A stretch of 5,969 nucleotides of DNA from Alphaproteobacteria bacterium (GTDB lineage: Bacteria > Pseudomonadota > Alphaproteobacteria > BOG-932 > Roseiterribacteraceae), in NCBI GenBank assembly GCA_903970575.1, contig CAJCJC010000106.1, positions 1-5,969 of the forward strand. Reading direction: 5' to 3'. Both the position numbers and the translations under genes were made by a program. The notes beneath the pieces were generated by a model, which searched no databases, was not told the origin of the DNA, and saw only the letters and a list, made by a program, of their open reading frames with translations. This document shows positions 1-5,969 of this stretch, in pieces (positions within the stretch are counted from its first letter, which is position 1; every line of letters starts with the position of its first letter).

Positions 1-575
1 CAGGCGCACCAAAAATGCTCTCCCGCCTCGACCAAGGTGAAATAAGGCTGAGAGCGCGTGCCGTCGGGGAACCGCTTCTCGACCCAGCCGCGCGCGGCCG
101 GGCTCGCCATGCTGAGTTTCAGCTCCATGGCGGAGAACAGCCATTCGCCATCCACCTTGCGGGCGCGCCCGTCATAGGTTCCGCCGATCCAGTAAGGCTC
201 CGCCACGCCCGAATACTCGTTCGGCAATGTCGCCGCCTCCCAAAGATACCAGAAGAGGGTCGCGCCCTGCCCGTCCGGGTCCAGGTCGATTTTGGGTGAA
301 ATCATGTTGTGCAGCGACCACCAGATGCGGCTGCCGGCGATGGCCTTCAGCGCCTTGGCCACCATCTCCCGCCCCTCGTACCGGCCAAATCCCTTGCATT
401 CCCAACTGGCGTCTTCGGTGAACAAGGGCGCAAGGCGAACGGGGTCGTTGCCCACGTCGCAGGCCCGGGCATAGCTGACGATCAGGTCGCGAATGTCATC
501 CTTCGCGCGCAGGCGCTCCACCTCCAGCCGAAGGCTTTCAACCGTTCGCGCCAGTTCGGCGACTGCCGTTTCCAT
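1..575 (-). CDS. NTF2/SnoaL-like family protein (C-terminus cut by window edge)
   Basis: Partial gene: ATG at 575 reading leftwards, 191 full codons visible, no stop before the window edge. Seen: an N-terminal helix rich in Leu, Glu and Arg (residues about 5-25, coiled-coil-like), then IRDLIVSYARACD (28-40), LFTEDASWE (51-59), YEGREMV (66-72) and WSLHN (86-90), followed by alternating strands. This is the pattern of a SnoaL_4-type alpha+beta barrel. Tyr35, Asp40 and His89 sit with nearly the spacing of the Tyr-Asp-His set of bile-acid 7-alpha-dehydratase (BaiE), as I recall that family, so an active dehydratase or isomerase is possible. It begins 2 nt after the oxygenase stop and has no strong Shine-Dalgarno, which suggests translational coupling. 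Beta subunits of ring-hydroxylating oxygenases share this fold and this gene position, so a structural-subunit role is the main alternative. Family call is fairly sure; role is open. Confidence 0.8.
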   Translation of the reverse strand, partial: METAVAELARTVESLRLEVERLRAKDDIRDLIVSYARACDVGNDPVRLAPLFTEDASWECKGFGRYEGREMVAKALKAIAGSRIWWSLHNMISPKIDLDPDGQGATLFWYLWEAATLPNEYSGVAEPYWIGGTYDGRARKVDGEWLFSAMELKLSMASPAARGWVEKRFPDGTRSQPYFTLVEAGEHFWCA

Positions 576-577
576 CG

Positions 578-1807
578 CTATTCGGCCGCCAGCTTCAACG
601 GCTCCAGACTATCGGCATAGGCCTTATACCGCTTGACCAGCCAGGTATTGATCTGCGCCAGGGTCTTCTCCTTGGGCGCGTAGCGGGTGCGCGGCGCGAA
701 CCGCGATTTCAGACCCTGATGGGTTAACGTGTTCGCCACCACGTCCTGGTCGTTATAGACGGATATGCCGTCGACAGTCCCCTTGAGCAGCAGCGGCGCC
801 GTCGGCAGCGAAAGATTGTCGATCGTGGTCAGCAACCCGACCCTGAGCGTGATGCTGCCGGGCGATTCCGGCAGGATCAGATAGAAGAACACGCAATCCG
901 GCTGCGCGCCAAAGAACAGGTTCGGCATCACGGCGGCGAACATCACGCGCTGCCGCTCTTCCAGCGTCAGGGTCGGGATGGCCGGCATCAGGCAGCGCGC
1001 CGACACGTTGAATCCGCCATCGACATGCAGGAATCCGGTCGGGTGGAAGATGGCGCCGTCATCCGCCTCGTCCCATTCGAAGAACGACGCCAGCCGCGAC
1101 GGGGCGAAATCATGCGGTCCGCTGTGCAGGTAATGCGTGTGATACGGCTCCAGCGCGTTTTCCTGCATGAATTTCCAGTTCCACGGATTGCCCTTCCAAT
1201 CCACGGTGGGCGGGGCGACCAGATCGGCCATGTGATGGTTCTTCACCTCCTCGCTCAGCACCTTGAGCCGCGGTCCAAGCGGCGCGGCGGCGCCGTCGAA
1301 ATTGACGAAGATGAAGCCGTTCCAGATTTCCGAGCGCAGCGACGGCAGGCACTGGGTTCGCCGCAGCTCCTCCATCGGCAAGGTGCCGTTCATTTCCGGC
1401 GCCGAGAGCAAGGCGCCGTCGAGGCCGTAGGTCCAACCATGGAACGGGCAGGTGAAGGAATCGGCGTTGCCGGAACCATTGCCCAGCAGATGGCCGCGAT
1501 GCCGGCAGACCGCGGAGAGCACGCGAATTTCGCCATCCTTGCCCCGCACCACCAGCAACGGCTCTTCATTGATGGTGATCGAGAAATAATCGCCGATATT
1601 GGGGATAAAGCTGTGATGGCCCAGCGCCAGCCATTCCCGGTCGAAAATGGCGCGCCGCTCGAACTCGTACCATTCGGTCGAGGTATAGCATTCCGGCGGC
1701 AGGCTGATCGCCTCCTTGACGCTACCCGCCGAGGCGTCGATCCGGTCCAGAATGTCGCGAATGAACGGGGTCAGAGGAATGTCGGGCAGAACCGAATTCG
1801 TCGTCAT
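578..1807 (-). CDS. Rieske non-heme iron oxygenase, large (alpha) subunit, copy 1
   Basis: A 409-residue protein of normal length for an aromatic ring-hydroxylating oxygenase alpha subunit; cytoplasmic. Seen: an N-terminal Rieske domain with Cys101-x-His103 and Cys120-x2-His123 (CRHRGH and CPFHGW) that holds the [2Fe-2S] cluster, then a SRPBCC catalytic domain with NALEPYHTHYLH. In that motif His223 and His228 would bind the mononuclear iron, with Asp355 (in NDQDVVANT) as the likely third ligand. Glu220 occupies the place of the bridging Asp of naphthalene dioxygenase. Family knowledge: such enzymes use O2 and electrons from a ferredoxin or reductase to dihydroxylate, monohydroxylate or demethylate a substrate. 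Start chosen at ATG 1807, with AGGAG 8 nt upstream. It is the first gene of a leftward pair with the NTF2-like gene and is divergent from the ferredoxin. The substrate is not recognisable; family call is very safe. Confidence 0.95.
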   Translation of the reverse strand: MTTNSVLPDIPLTPFIRDILDRIDASAGSVKEAISLPPECYTSTEWYEFERRAIFDREWLALGHHSFIPNIGDYFSITINEEPLLVVRGKDGEIRVLSAVCRHRGHLLGNGSGNADSFTCPFHGWTYGLDGALLSAPEMNGTLPMEELRRTQCLPSLRSEIWNGFIFVNFDGAAAPLGPRLKVLSEEVKNHHMADLVAPPTVDWKGNPWNWKFMQENALEPYHTHYLHSGPHDFAPSRLASFFEWDEADDGAIFHPTGFLHVDGGFNVSARCLMPAIPTLTLEERQRVMFAAVMPNLFFGAQPDCVFFYLILPESPGSITLRVGLLTTIDNLSLPTAPLLLKGTVDGISVYNDQDVVANTLTHQGLKSRFAPRTRYAPKEKTLAQINTWLVKRYKAYADSLEPLKLAAE

Positions 1808-1815
1808 GCGGGCCG

Positions 1816-1820
1816 CTCCT
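1816..1820 (-). promoter_or_regulatory. Ribosome binding site of oxygenase 1
   Basis: On the minus strand AGGAG lies 8 nt before the ATG at 1807. It supports this start over any internal Met and fits the conserved N-terminus. Confidence 0.75.
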
Positions 1821-1843
1821 GTTCGTATCCAAAATCACCATGC

Positions 1844-1872
1844 GATATACCGTGGACTTTATGATCGAACAA
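1844..1872 (-). promoter_or_regulatory. Candidate sigma-70-type promoter driving oxygenase 1 and the NTF2-like gene
   Basis: Read on the minus strand: TTGTTC (1867-1872), a 17-nt spacer, then TATATC (1844-1849). The distance from the -10 to the start codon at 1807 is 36 nt. The hexamers match the consensus at 3/6 and 4/6, so this is plausible but unproven. It lies in the divergent gap, where a shared regulator could act on both sides; no clear operator palindrome overlaps it. Confidence 0.35.
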
Positions 1873-1896
1873 GGCGATTTAATTCGGATAACCAAA

Positions 1897-1930
1897 GTCA
1901 TTGCGAAGAGCGAAGCGACGCAGCGACAAC
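1897..1930. repeat. Degenerate copy of a dispersed intergenic repeat ('SHCEERSDAA' type)
   Basis: The stretch starts with GTCATTGCGAAGAGCGAAGC and continues in the same style to 1930. One forward frame reads SHCEERSDAA, a peptide familiar from spurious ORF predictions across dispersed repeats of many proteobacterial genomes (consensus as I recall it: GTCATTGCGAGGAGCGAAGC, closing with a GCAAT arm). Here the opening ATTGC arm is intact but the closing arm has decayed. Only one copy lies in the window, so the assignment rests on recognition, not on repetition seen here. It ends 15 nt before the ferredoxin start. Confidence 0.6.
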
Positions 1931-1945
1931 CATAATGATAAGCAC

Positions 1946-2251
1946 ATGATCCTTCTCTGCAAGAAAAGCGAAGTCCCGGAAAACGGCGTGCTGCGCGTGG
2001 CGCCGTCCGGCCGCAAACCGCTCGCCGTGTACAATCTCGGCGGCGAATTTTACGCCACCGACGACCGCTGCTCCCATGGCGACGCTCGTTTGTCCTCAGG
2101 CGAGGTCGAGGGCGACCTGATTATCTGCCCGCTCCATTTCGGCTCGTTCGATATCCGCACGGGAATGGCGGTCGACCCGCCTTGCTCGCGGGAGATCGAA
2201 ACCTTCCGCGTCGTCGCGGACGGGGATGATCTGTTTCTCCCACCGGCGTAA
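1946..2251 (+). CDS. Rieske-type [2Fe-2S] ferredoxin of an oxygenase system
   Basis: A 101-residue soluble protein, the normal size for the ferredoxin component of multi-component ring-hydroxylating oxygenases. Seen: one Rieske motif, Cys42-x-His44, 16 residues, then Cys61-x2-His64 (DRCSHGDAR and CPLHFGSFD), flanked by the beta-rich fold; no signal peptide or membrane segment. Role from family knowledge: it shuttles single electrons from an NAD(P)H-dependent ferredoxin reductase to the Rieske cluster of the terminal oxygenase. Start chosen at ATG 1946 because residues MILLCKKSEVP begin where family members begin. The longer reading from TTG 1901 adds 15 residues translated from the intergenic repeat. 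The Shine-Dalgarno is poor. It lies between two oxygenase alpha genes and could serve both; its reductase partner is not in the window. Confidence 0.93.
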   Translation: MILLCKKSEVPENGVLRVAPSGRKPLAVYNLGGEFYATDDRCSHGDARLSSGEVEGDLIICPLHFGSFDIRTGMAVDPPCSREIETFRVVADGDDLFLPPA

Positions 2252-2266
2252 CCCGCCAGTTCCGGC

Positions 2267-2296
2267 AAATTTTACCGTTGACGCACCCGGTAATTT
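2267..2296. promoter_or_regulatory. Inverted repeat, candidate operator upstream of oxygenase 2
   Basis: A perfect 6-bp inverted repeat, TTACCG (2272-2277) and CGGTAA (2288-2293), is separated by 10 nt. The symmetry extends outward to AAAT on the left and ATTT on the right if 2 nt are bulged on the left arm. The candidate -35 hexamer TTGACG sits inside the spacer, the usual place for a dimeric repressor or activator to act. A transcript hairpin after the ferredoxin gene is the alternative, but no T-run follows it, so a rho-independent terminator is unlikely. Confidence 0.45.
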
Positions 2297-2306
2297 CGCA
2301 TGTGAT
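2278..2306 (+). promoter_or_regulatory. Candidate sigma-70-type promoter for oxygenase 2
   Basis: TTGACG (2278-2283), a 17-nt spacer and TGTGAT (2301-2306) match the consensus at 5/6 and 4/6. The -10 lies 35 nt before the ATG at 2342. This would let oxygenase 2 be expressed apart from the ferredoxin; read-through from the ferredoxin gene is equally possible. Confidence 0.4.
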
Positions 2307-2328
2307 TTCGCGGGAATTCCATCGCCCG

Positions 2329-2334
2329 AAGGAG
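2329..2334 (+). promoter_or_regulatory. Ribosome binding site of oxygenase 2
   Basis: AAGGAG lies 7 nt before the ATG at 2342, a strong match that fixes this start. Confidence 0.8.
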
Positions 2335-2341
2335 CAATCTA

Positions 2342-3496
2342 ATGTCCAGTGGGTCCGAAAAGAGCATGCTTGGCGTCCTCGACAGCGTCGCCGCCATGGC
2401 CACGCAGCAGGATGCCGAATTCTCCGGCATCTCTCCCGATGTCTACACCTCCCAGGCTCTACTGGACCTCGAATACGAGCGCATTTTCAAGCATCAATGG
2501 GCCTGCGTCGGCCGCTTTGACGAGTTGCCCAATCCCGGCGATTACCTGACCGCCGATGTCGGGATCGTGCCGATCGTGGTCACCCGTGGCGAGGATGGAA
2601 ATCTCGGCGCGATGGTCAATGTCTGCTCCCATCGCCTGGCGACCGTTGCCGCCGGCGCCGGAAACGCCAAGCGCTTCGCCTGCCCCTACCATGGCTGGGT
2701 CTACGATCTCAGCGGCGCCTTGCTCAGCGCTCCCCGAATGCCGGACGACTATGACAAGGCGGCGTGCAGCCTGCGGCAGGTTCAGGTCGAGATCTGGAAC
2801 GGCTTCATCTATGTGAATGTTGATCTGGATGCGCCGCCGGTCAGCGAAAGCCTGGCGGCGCTCGAGCCCTTCTTCCGCCCCTATCATATGGAGCGGATGC
2901 AGGTTTTGGCGCGCGGCAGCGAGGTCTGGAACGCCAACTGGAAGGTGGCGACCGAGAATTTCCTCGAATCCTACCATCTGGAAATGACCCACGCCGCGTC
3001 GATCGGCCCGCTCTTTCCCCAGGGTACGCTGAAGATGGTGAGCGAGGGGCCGATGCACGCGTTCCATTCCTTCACTGTCGGCGAGGAGCTGGTGCACCCG
3101 ATCGACCCGTCGATCGCGCTGCCCAACCCGGATCTAAGCGACGCGGACAAGCGCATCGTCTATGTCGGCGGCGTCTTTCCCAATCATCTGTTCACCGTCG
3201 CCTATGATCAGTTCACCTGGATGCGGGCGCAGCCCATCGGCGTCGACAAGACCTTGATCGATTGGGGCGTCGCCGGGGCCTTCAATATTCCCCGCGGAAC
3301 GAAACCCGACGCCAACCACCCCAATCTCTATTACATCAACGAAATCCCAAAGCTGAACGGGGAAGACAGGAGCGTGACCGAGCGGGTGCAAAAGGGCGCC
3401 CGCAGCGGCATGATAACGCCCTCCAAGCTTCAGGCGAACGAGCACGGGCTTTTAACCTTCGCGCGTTTCCTGTCGCGCTGCCTGTCGACGAACTGA
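2342..3496 (+). CDS. Rieske non-heme iron oxygenase, large (alpha) subunit, copy 2
   Basis: A 384-residue cytoplasmic protein of normal length for the family. Seen: the Rieske domain with Cys95-x-His97 and Cys114-x2-His117 (CSHRLATV and CPYHGWVYD), then the catalytic domain with ATENFLESYHLEMTH. There His212 and His217 are the expected iron ligands, Asp342 (in NGEDRSVTE) is the third, and Glu209 takes the bridging position. The C-terminus ends in a Leu/Phe/Arg helix (about 368-381), as in relatives. It shares blocks with copy 1 (GALLSAP, EIWNGFI) but is clearly divergent from it, so the two are not a recent duplication and probably act on different substrates or steps. It lies downstream of the ferredoxin on the same strand with its own strong ribosome site and a candidate promoter. 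Its stop faces the stop of an MFS gene across 4 nt. Substrate unknown; dioxygenase, monooxygenase and demethylase roles all remain possible. Confidence 0.95.
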   Translation: MSSGSEKSMLGVLDSVAAMATQQDAEFSGISPDVYTSQALLDLEYERIFKHQWACVGRFDELPNPGDYLTADVGIVPIVVTRGEDGNLGAMVNVCSHRLATVAAGAGNAKRFACPYHGWVYDLSGALLSAPRMPDDYDKAACSLRQVQVEIWNGFIYVNVDLDAPPVSESLAALEPFFRPYHMERMQVLARGSEVWNANWKVATENFLESYHLEMTHAASIGPLFPQGTLKMVSEGPMHAFHSFTVGEELVHPIDPSIALPNPDLSDADKRIVYVGGVFPNHLFTVAYDQFTWMRAQPIGVDKTLIDWGVAGAFNIPRGTKPDANHPNLYYINEIPKLNGEDRSVTERVQKGARSGMITPSKLQANEHGLLTFARFLSRCLSTN

Positions 3497-3500
3497 TCGT

Positions 3501-4724
3501 TCAGGCCGCGGTCCGAATCCGCCGCGCCGAATTCATCGCGAAGGCCAGGAACGCGATCGGCAAAAGCGCGAGCCCAAGCCCAGTCAGGGCGGGAACGAAG
3601 CTGCCCGTCAGATCGTCGATTTTCCCCGCGACATACGGCGAAGCCGTCGAAGCGCCGGCGAACAGCCAGATCGTCGAGAGAGCGGCCGTTCCAGCGATGT
3701 CGCCGAAATAGCGGATCAGCAGAACCGTGACGGCGAGCGAGGCGACGCCCCAACCAATGCCGAAGGCCACGACAAACGCATAGGAGATCAAAAGGCCGTG
3801 CGCGTAGGCCAGCAACAGCATGCCCAACGCCTCTGCCAGCAACCCGGCCGCCAGCGCTAGCTTTGGGTCCCGGCGCTCGGTCAGCCATCCCGCGACGCCG
3901 GTCGCGGCGGTGCCGACCAGGCCTTGCAGCCCCAAGAGGTCGGCCGCGAATCCCTCCGACCAGCCAAGCTGAACCATATGCGGCGCGGCCACGCTCGACA
4001 CCATGATCACGCAGGCCTGTGTCGCCACCATCGCGAGCGCGGCCACGGCGAATTGCGGCGTCCGCAAGAAACCACGAAATCCCCATTCCGTGGTTCGGGG
4101 AGCATGGTCGGATAAGCCCCCGGCCGGCCCCGGGACTTCGGCCGAGGGCGCCTCGCGAATGAACCCCGCGCACATTGCCGCGAACGCCAGCGCCGCGCCG
4201 ACCATCGCCAGCCAATAGAACCGCCAACCGCCGCCGGTCGCGATCAAGGCAGACGCCACCGGGGGCCCCACGGCCCCGCCCAACGAACCGACCATCAGAT
4301 AGATGCCGATCATTCGGGGTGAGCGCGCGCCGAACCAGGTGGCGACCAGATACGTCCCGGTCGCGTTCGCCACCAGCGAAAAGGCGAGCCCGAATAGGCC
4401 GGCCGCGACATAAAATGTCGGCAACTTCTCCGTGGCTGCGGCCAGCAGAAAGCCGGCCGCCAGAATTAACGCCCCGGCCACCATCGTCCAGCGGCCGCCG
4501 ATGCGTGGGATCAGCAGCATCGGCGCCAGGCTGGTGGCGGCGCAGATGAGCCCCAGCGCCAGAAAGGCGCCGCCCGCCCCCGCCTCTGACCAATGGAACT
4601 CCGCGACCATGGCGAAGAGGGCAATGCCCATGGACGAGAATGTGGTCCCCTGACCGAAGAACAGAATGGTCGAGGCCGCGATCAGCACCAGCATGGCGCG
4701 CCGCGCCAGTATCGCGCTTGGCAT
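3501..4724 (-). CDS. MFS transporter, monocarboxylate-porter-like, copy A
   Basis: A 407-residue integral inner-membrane protein with the hydrophobic pattern of 12 transmembrane helices and a central hydrophilic loop at about 190-220. Seen: SSMGIALFAMVAEFHWS (30-46) in the first helix and loop; a shortened motif A, RIGGRW (74-79), between helices 2 and 3; GGAVGPP (149-155) like motif C in helix 5; and GWLTERRDPK (279-288) as the second-half counterpart of motif A. The N-terminal pattern resembles monocarboxylate/oxalate-type porters. Role inferred: proton-coupled uptake or export of an organic acid linked to the neighbouring oxygenases. It starts at ATG 4724, 6 nt after the stop of copy B, with AGGGA overlapping that stop, so the two are probably cotranscribed and coupled. 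Substrate not predictable. Confidence 0.9.
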   Translation of the reverse strand: MPSAILARRAMLVLIAASTILFFGQGTTFSSMGIALFAMVAEFHWSEAGAGGAFLALGLICAATSLAPMLLIPRIGGRWTMVAGALILAAGFLLAAATEKLPTFYVAAGLFGLAFSLVANATGTYLVATWFGARSPRMIGIYLMVGSLGGAVGPPVASALIATGGGWRFYWLAMVGAALAFAAMCAGFIREAPSAEVPGPAGGLSDHAPRTTEWGFRGFLRTPQFAVAALAMVATQACVIMVSSVAAPHMVQLGWSEGFAADLLGLQGLVGTAATGVAGWLTERRDPKLALAAGLLAEALGMLLLAYAHGLLISYAFVVAFGIGWGVASLAVTVLLIRYFGDIAGTAALSTIWLFAGASTASPYVAGKIDDLTGSFVPALTGLGLALLPIAFLAFAMNSARRIRTAA

Positions 4725-4730
4725 CGTTCC

Positions 4731-5960
4731 CTATTCCACCCGATAACCGGCCGCGATTTCAGGACCCGGAGCGCGGCTTCCCGCGTTCATGAAGCGCATC
4801 TTCATGAAAAAAGCCGCGCAGGCGATCGGGGGCAGCATCAGGCCAAGGCCATCCAGGGCCAATGAAAAGCTGCCCGTCGCATCCGCGATCATGCCCGCGG
4901 CCGAAGGGCCGAGCGCGGCGGCGCCCGCGAAGGTGAAGATCGTCGCCAACGCCGCCGTCCCAGCCCGGTTGCCGAAACTCTCTACAAGCAGGACGGTCAC
5001 CGCAAGGCAGGACACGGCCCAGCCGACGCCGAACGCGATGACGAAGGCATAGACCTGCCAAACGCTCCCCGCCCAACCGAGCAGCAGCATGCCCACCGCC
5101 TCCGCGATCAGCGCCGCGACCAGCATCAGCCTTGGCTCGAACTTTTCGCTAAGCCAGCCCGAAACCCCTGTCGCGGCCGTGCCGACCAGTCCTTGAAGGC
5201 CCAATATTCCGCCTGCGAAACCGGCCGACCAGCCAAGATGCGCGAAATGCGATGGCGTCACGCTGGAAACGGTGATCATGCAGGTTTGGGTCAGCACCAT
5301 CGCGATTGCGATGACGATAAAACGCGGCGAGCGCAGCATGTCCCAATACGCCCAATCCTTGGGCGCCAAACCGGGATTCACCCCGGCCGCCGTTGCGGCG
5401 GGAGGCTCCCGTATGAAGAGCGCGCACACAATCGAAAGCGCCAGCCCGGTCGCCAGCATCGCCGCCCAGTAAAGCCGCCAGCCGCCATCCGTCGCGATCA
5501 GGCCCTGCGCCACGGGCGGCCCAATCGCGCCGCCAAGCGTCCCGATCATCATGTAAACGCCAATCATTCGGGGCGCCCGGTCGGCGAACCATCCGGCGAT
5601 CAGATAAATCGCCGGCGTGTTGGCCACCAGCGAAAAGCCGATTCCCAGCAGGCCGGCGGCGACATAGCACGTCAGGAGGCCGCTTGTAGCGGCGGCGACC
5701 AGAAACGCCAGCGACAGAATGGCGCCGCCGCAGACGATCGTCCACCGGGCGCCGATCCGCGCGATCAGCGGCACCGGCGCCAGATGAGATACGCAGCAGG
5801 TCAGAACTAGGACGGTAAAGGCGCCGCCCGCCGCCGCGTCAGACCAGTGAAACTCCCGCGCCATGGCGAACAGCACGACGCCGAGGGAGGAGAACACGGT
5901 GGCGGAGGCGAACACCATGATCGCCGAGGTCGCAACCAGAACCAGCCACTCACGCCGCAT
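4731..5960 (-). CDS. MFS transporter, monocarboxylate-porter-like, copy B
   Basis: A 409-residue 12-helix inner-membrane transporter, the upstream partner of copy A. Seen: SSLGVVLFAMAREFHWS (24-40), shortened motif A RIGARW (68-73), GGAIGPP (143-149), and GWLSEKFEPR (268-277) in the second half. It aligns with copy A almost without gaps: by eye 27 of 47 residues match in the first helices and about two thirds around helices 3-5, so the pair arose by tandem duplication. Differences lie mainly in helices 1-2, the central loop and the C-terminal tail, where copy B ends in a longer, polar stretch. Start ATG 5960 is supported by GGAG 5 nt upstream. Its promoter is beyond the right edge. Likely role: import or export of an organic acid for the cluster, perhaps with a substrate range different from copy A. 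Confidence 0.9.
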   Translation of the reverse strand: MRREWLVLVATSAIMVFASATVFSSLGVVLFAMAREFHWSDAAAGGAFTVLVLTCCVSHLAPVPLIARIGARWTIVCGGAILSLAFLVAAATSGLLTCYVAAGLLGIGFSLVANTPAIYLIAGWFADRAPRMIGVYMMIGTLGGAIGPPVAQGLIATDGGWRLYWAAMLATGLALSIVCALFIREPPAATAAGVNPGLAPKDWAYWDMLRSPRFIVIAIAMVLTQTCMITVSSVTPSHFAHLGWSAGFAGGILGLQGLVGTAATGVSGWLSEKFEPRLMLVAALIAEAVGMLLLGWAGSVWQVYAFVIAFGVGWAVSCLAVTVLLVESFGNRAGTAALATIFTFAGAAALGPSAAGMIADATGSFSLALDGLGLMLPPIACAAFFMKMRFMNAGSRAPGPEIAAGYRVE

Positions 5961-5965
5961 CGTCG

Positions 5966-5969
5966 CTCC
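5966..5969 (-). promoter_or_regulatory. Ribosome binding site of MFS copy B (at window edge)
   Basis: On the minus strand GGAG lies 5 nt before the ATG at 5960. The site may extend past the window edge. Confidence 0.6.

Noticed and set aside
1025..1864. Long plus-strand open frame (279 codons) opposite oxygenase 1
   Set aside because: It is antisense to a gene with intact Rieske and iron-binding motifs. Its Arg/Gly/Gln-rich product shows no domain and is the expected mirror of high-GC coding sequence.
1853..1883. Rightward promoter for the ferredoxin (TGGACT ... TTTAAT)
   Set aside because: The spacer would be 19 nt and the -35 is weak; not strong enough to list as a feature, although some rightward promoter must exist in or near this gap.
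1901..1945. Upstream TTG start for the ferredoxin adding 15 residues
   Set aside because: The added residues (MRRAKRRSDN...) come from the repeat, the start lacks a ribosome site, and the family begins near MILLC.
1716..1949. Small plus-strand frame ending in SHCEERSDAATTIMIST, with its stop overlapping the ferredoxin ATG
   Set aside because: The 5' part is antisense to oxygenase 1 and the 3' part is translated intergenic repeat; this peptide is a familiar misannotation of that repeat. The ATGA overlap is probably chance.
2245..2257. GGCG-TAACC-CGCC hairpin across the ferredoxin stop as a terminator
   Set aside because: Only a 4-bp stem, the stop codon is in the loop, and no T-run follows directly.
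3430..4593. Long minus-strand open frame (387 codons) overlapping MFS copy A
   Set aside because: Another frame of the same strand; the product is Arg/Gly/Asp-rich without membrane segments, whereas the 3501-4724 frame gives a proper 12-helix transporter.
5193..5810. Plus-strand open frame (205 codons) opposite MFS copy B
   Set aside because: Antisense shadow with Arg/Gln-rich composition, no motif and no ribosome site in context.

Overview
This is a compact, high-GC bacterial window that looks like a catabolic cluster built on Rieske non-heme iron oxygenases. Codon choice (strong G/C at third positions), tight gene packing and a recognisable 'SHCEERSDAA'-type intergenic repeat fit an alphaproteobacterium, possibly a sphingomonad or relative. 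That placement is an inference from style, not from a marker gene.

Layout, left to right. (1) On the minus strand, from 1807 leftwards, are a Rieske oxygenase alpha subunit (578-1807) and, 2 nt downstream, an NTF2/SnoaL-like protein (start 575) that runs off the left edge. (2) A 138-bp divergent intergenic region (1808-1945) carries a candidate leftward promoter and a degenerate dispersed repeat. (3) On the plus strand are a small Rieske [2Fe-2S] ferredoxin (1946-2251) and, after a 90-bp gap with a candidate promoter and a striking inverted repeat, a second Rieske oxygenase alpha subunit (2342-3496). (4) Converging on it with only 4 nt between the stop codons, two minus-strand MFS transporters lie in tandem (3501-4724 and 4731-5960). 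They are clear paralogs of each other.

Likely joint function. The ferredoxin would pass electrons to one or both oxygenases, which would hydroxylate or demethylate an aromatic or other organic substrate. The NTF2-like protein would serve as a small partner subunit or as a dehydratase/isomerase on the product, and the two MFS proteins would move the substrate or related acids across the inner membrane. No ferredoxin reductase and no regulator lie in the window, so the electron chain must be completed from elsewhere. The substrate cannot be named from sequence alone. No RNA gene, CRISPR array, transposase or integrase was seen, and no stretch of more than 300 bases lacks a gene.
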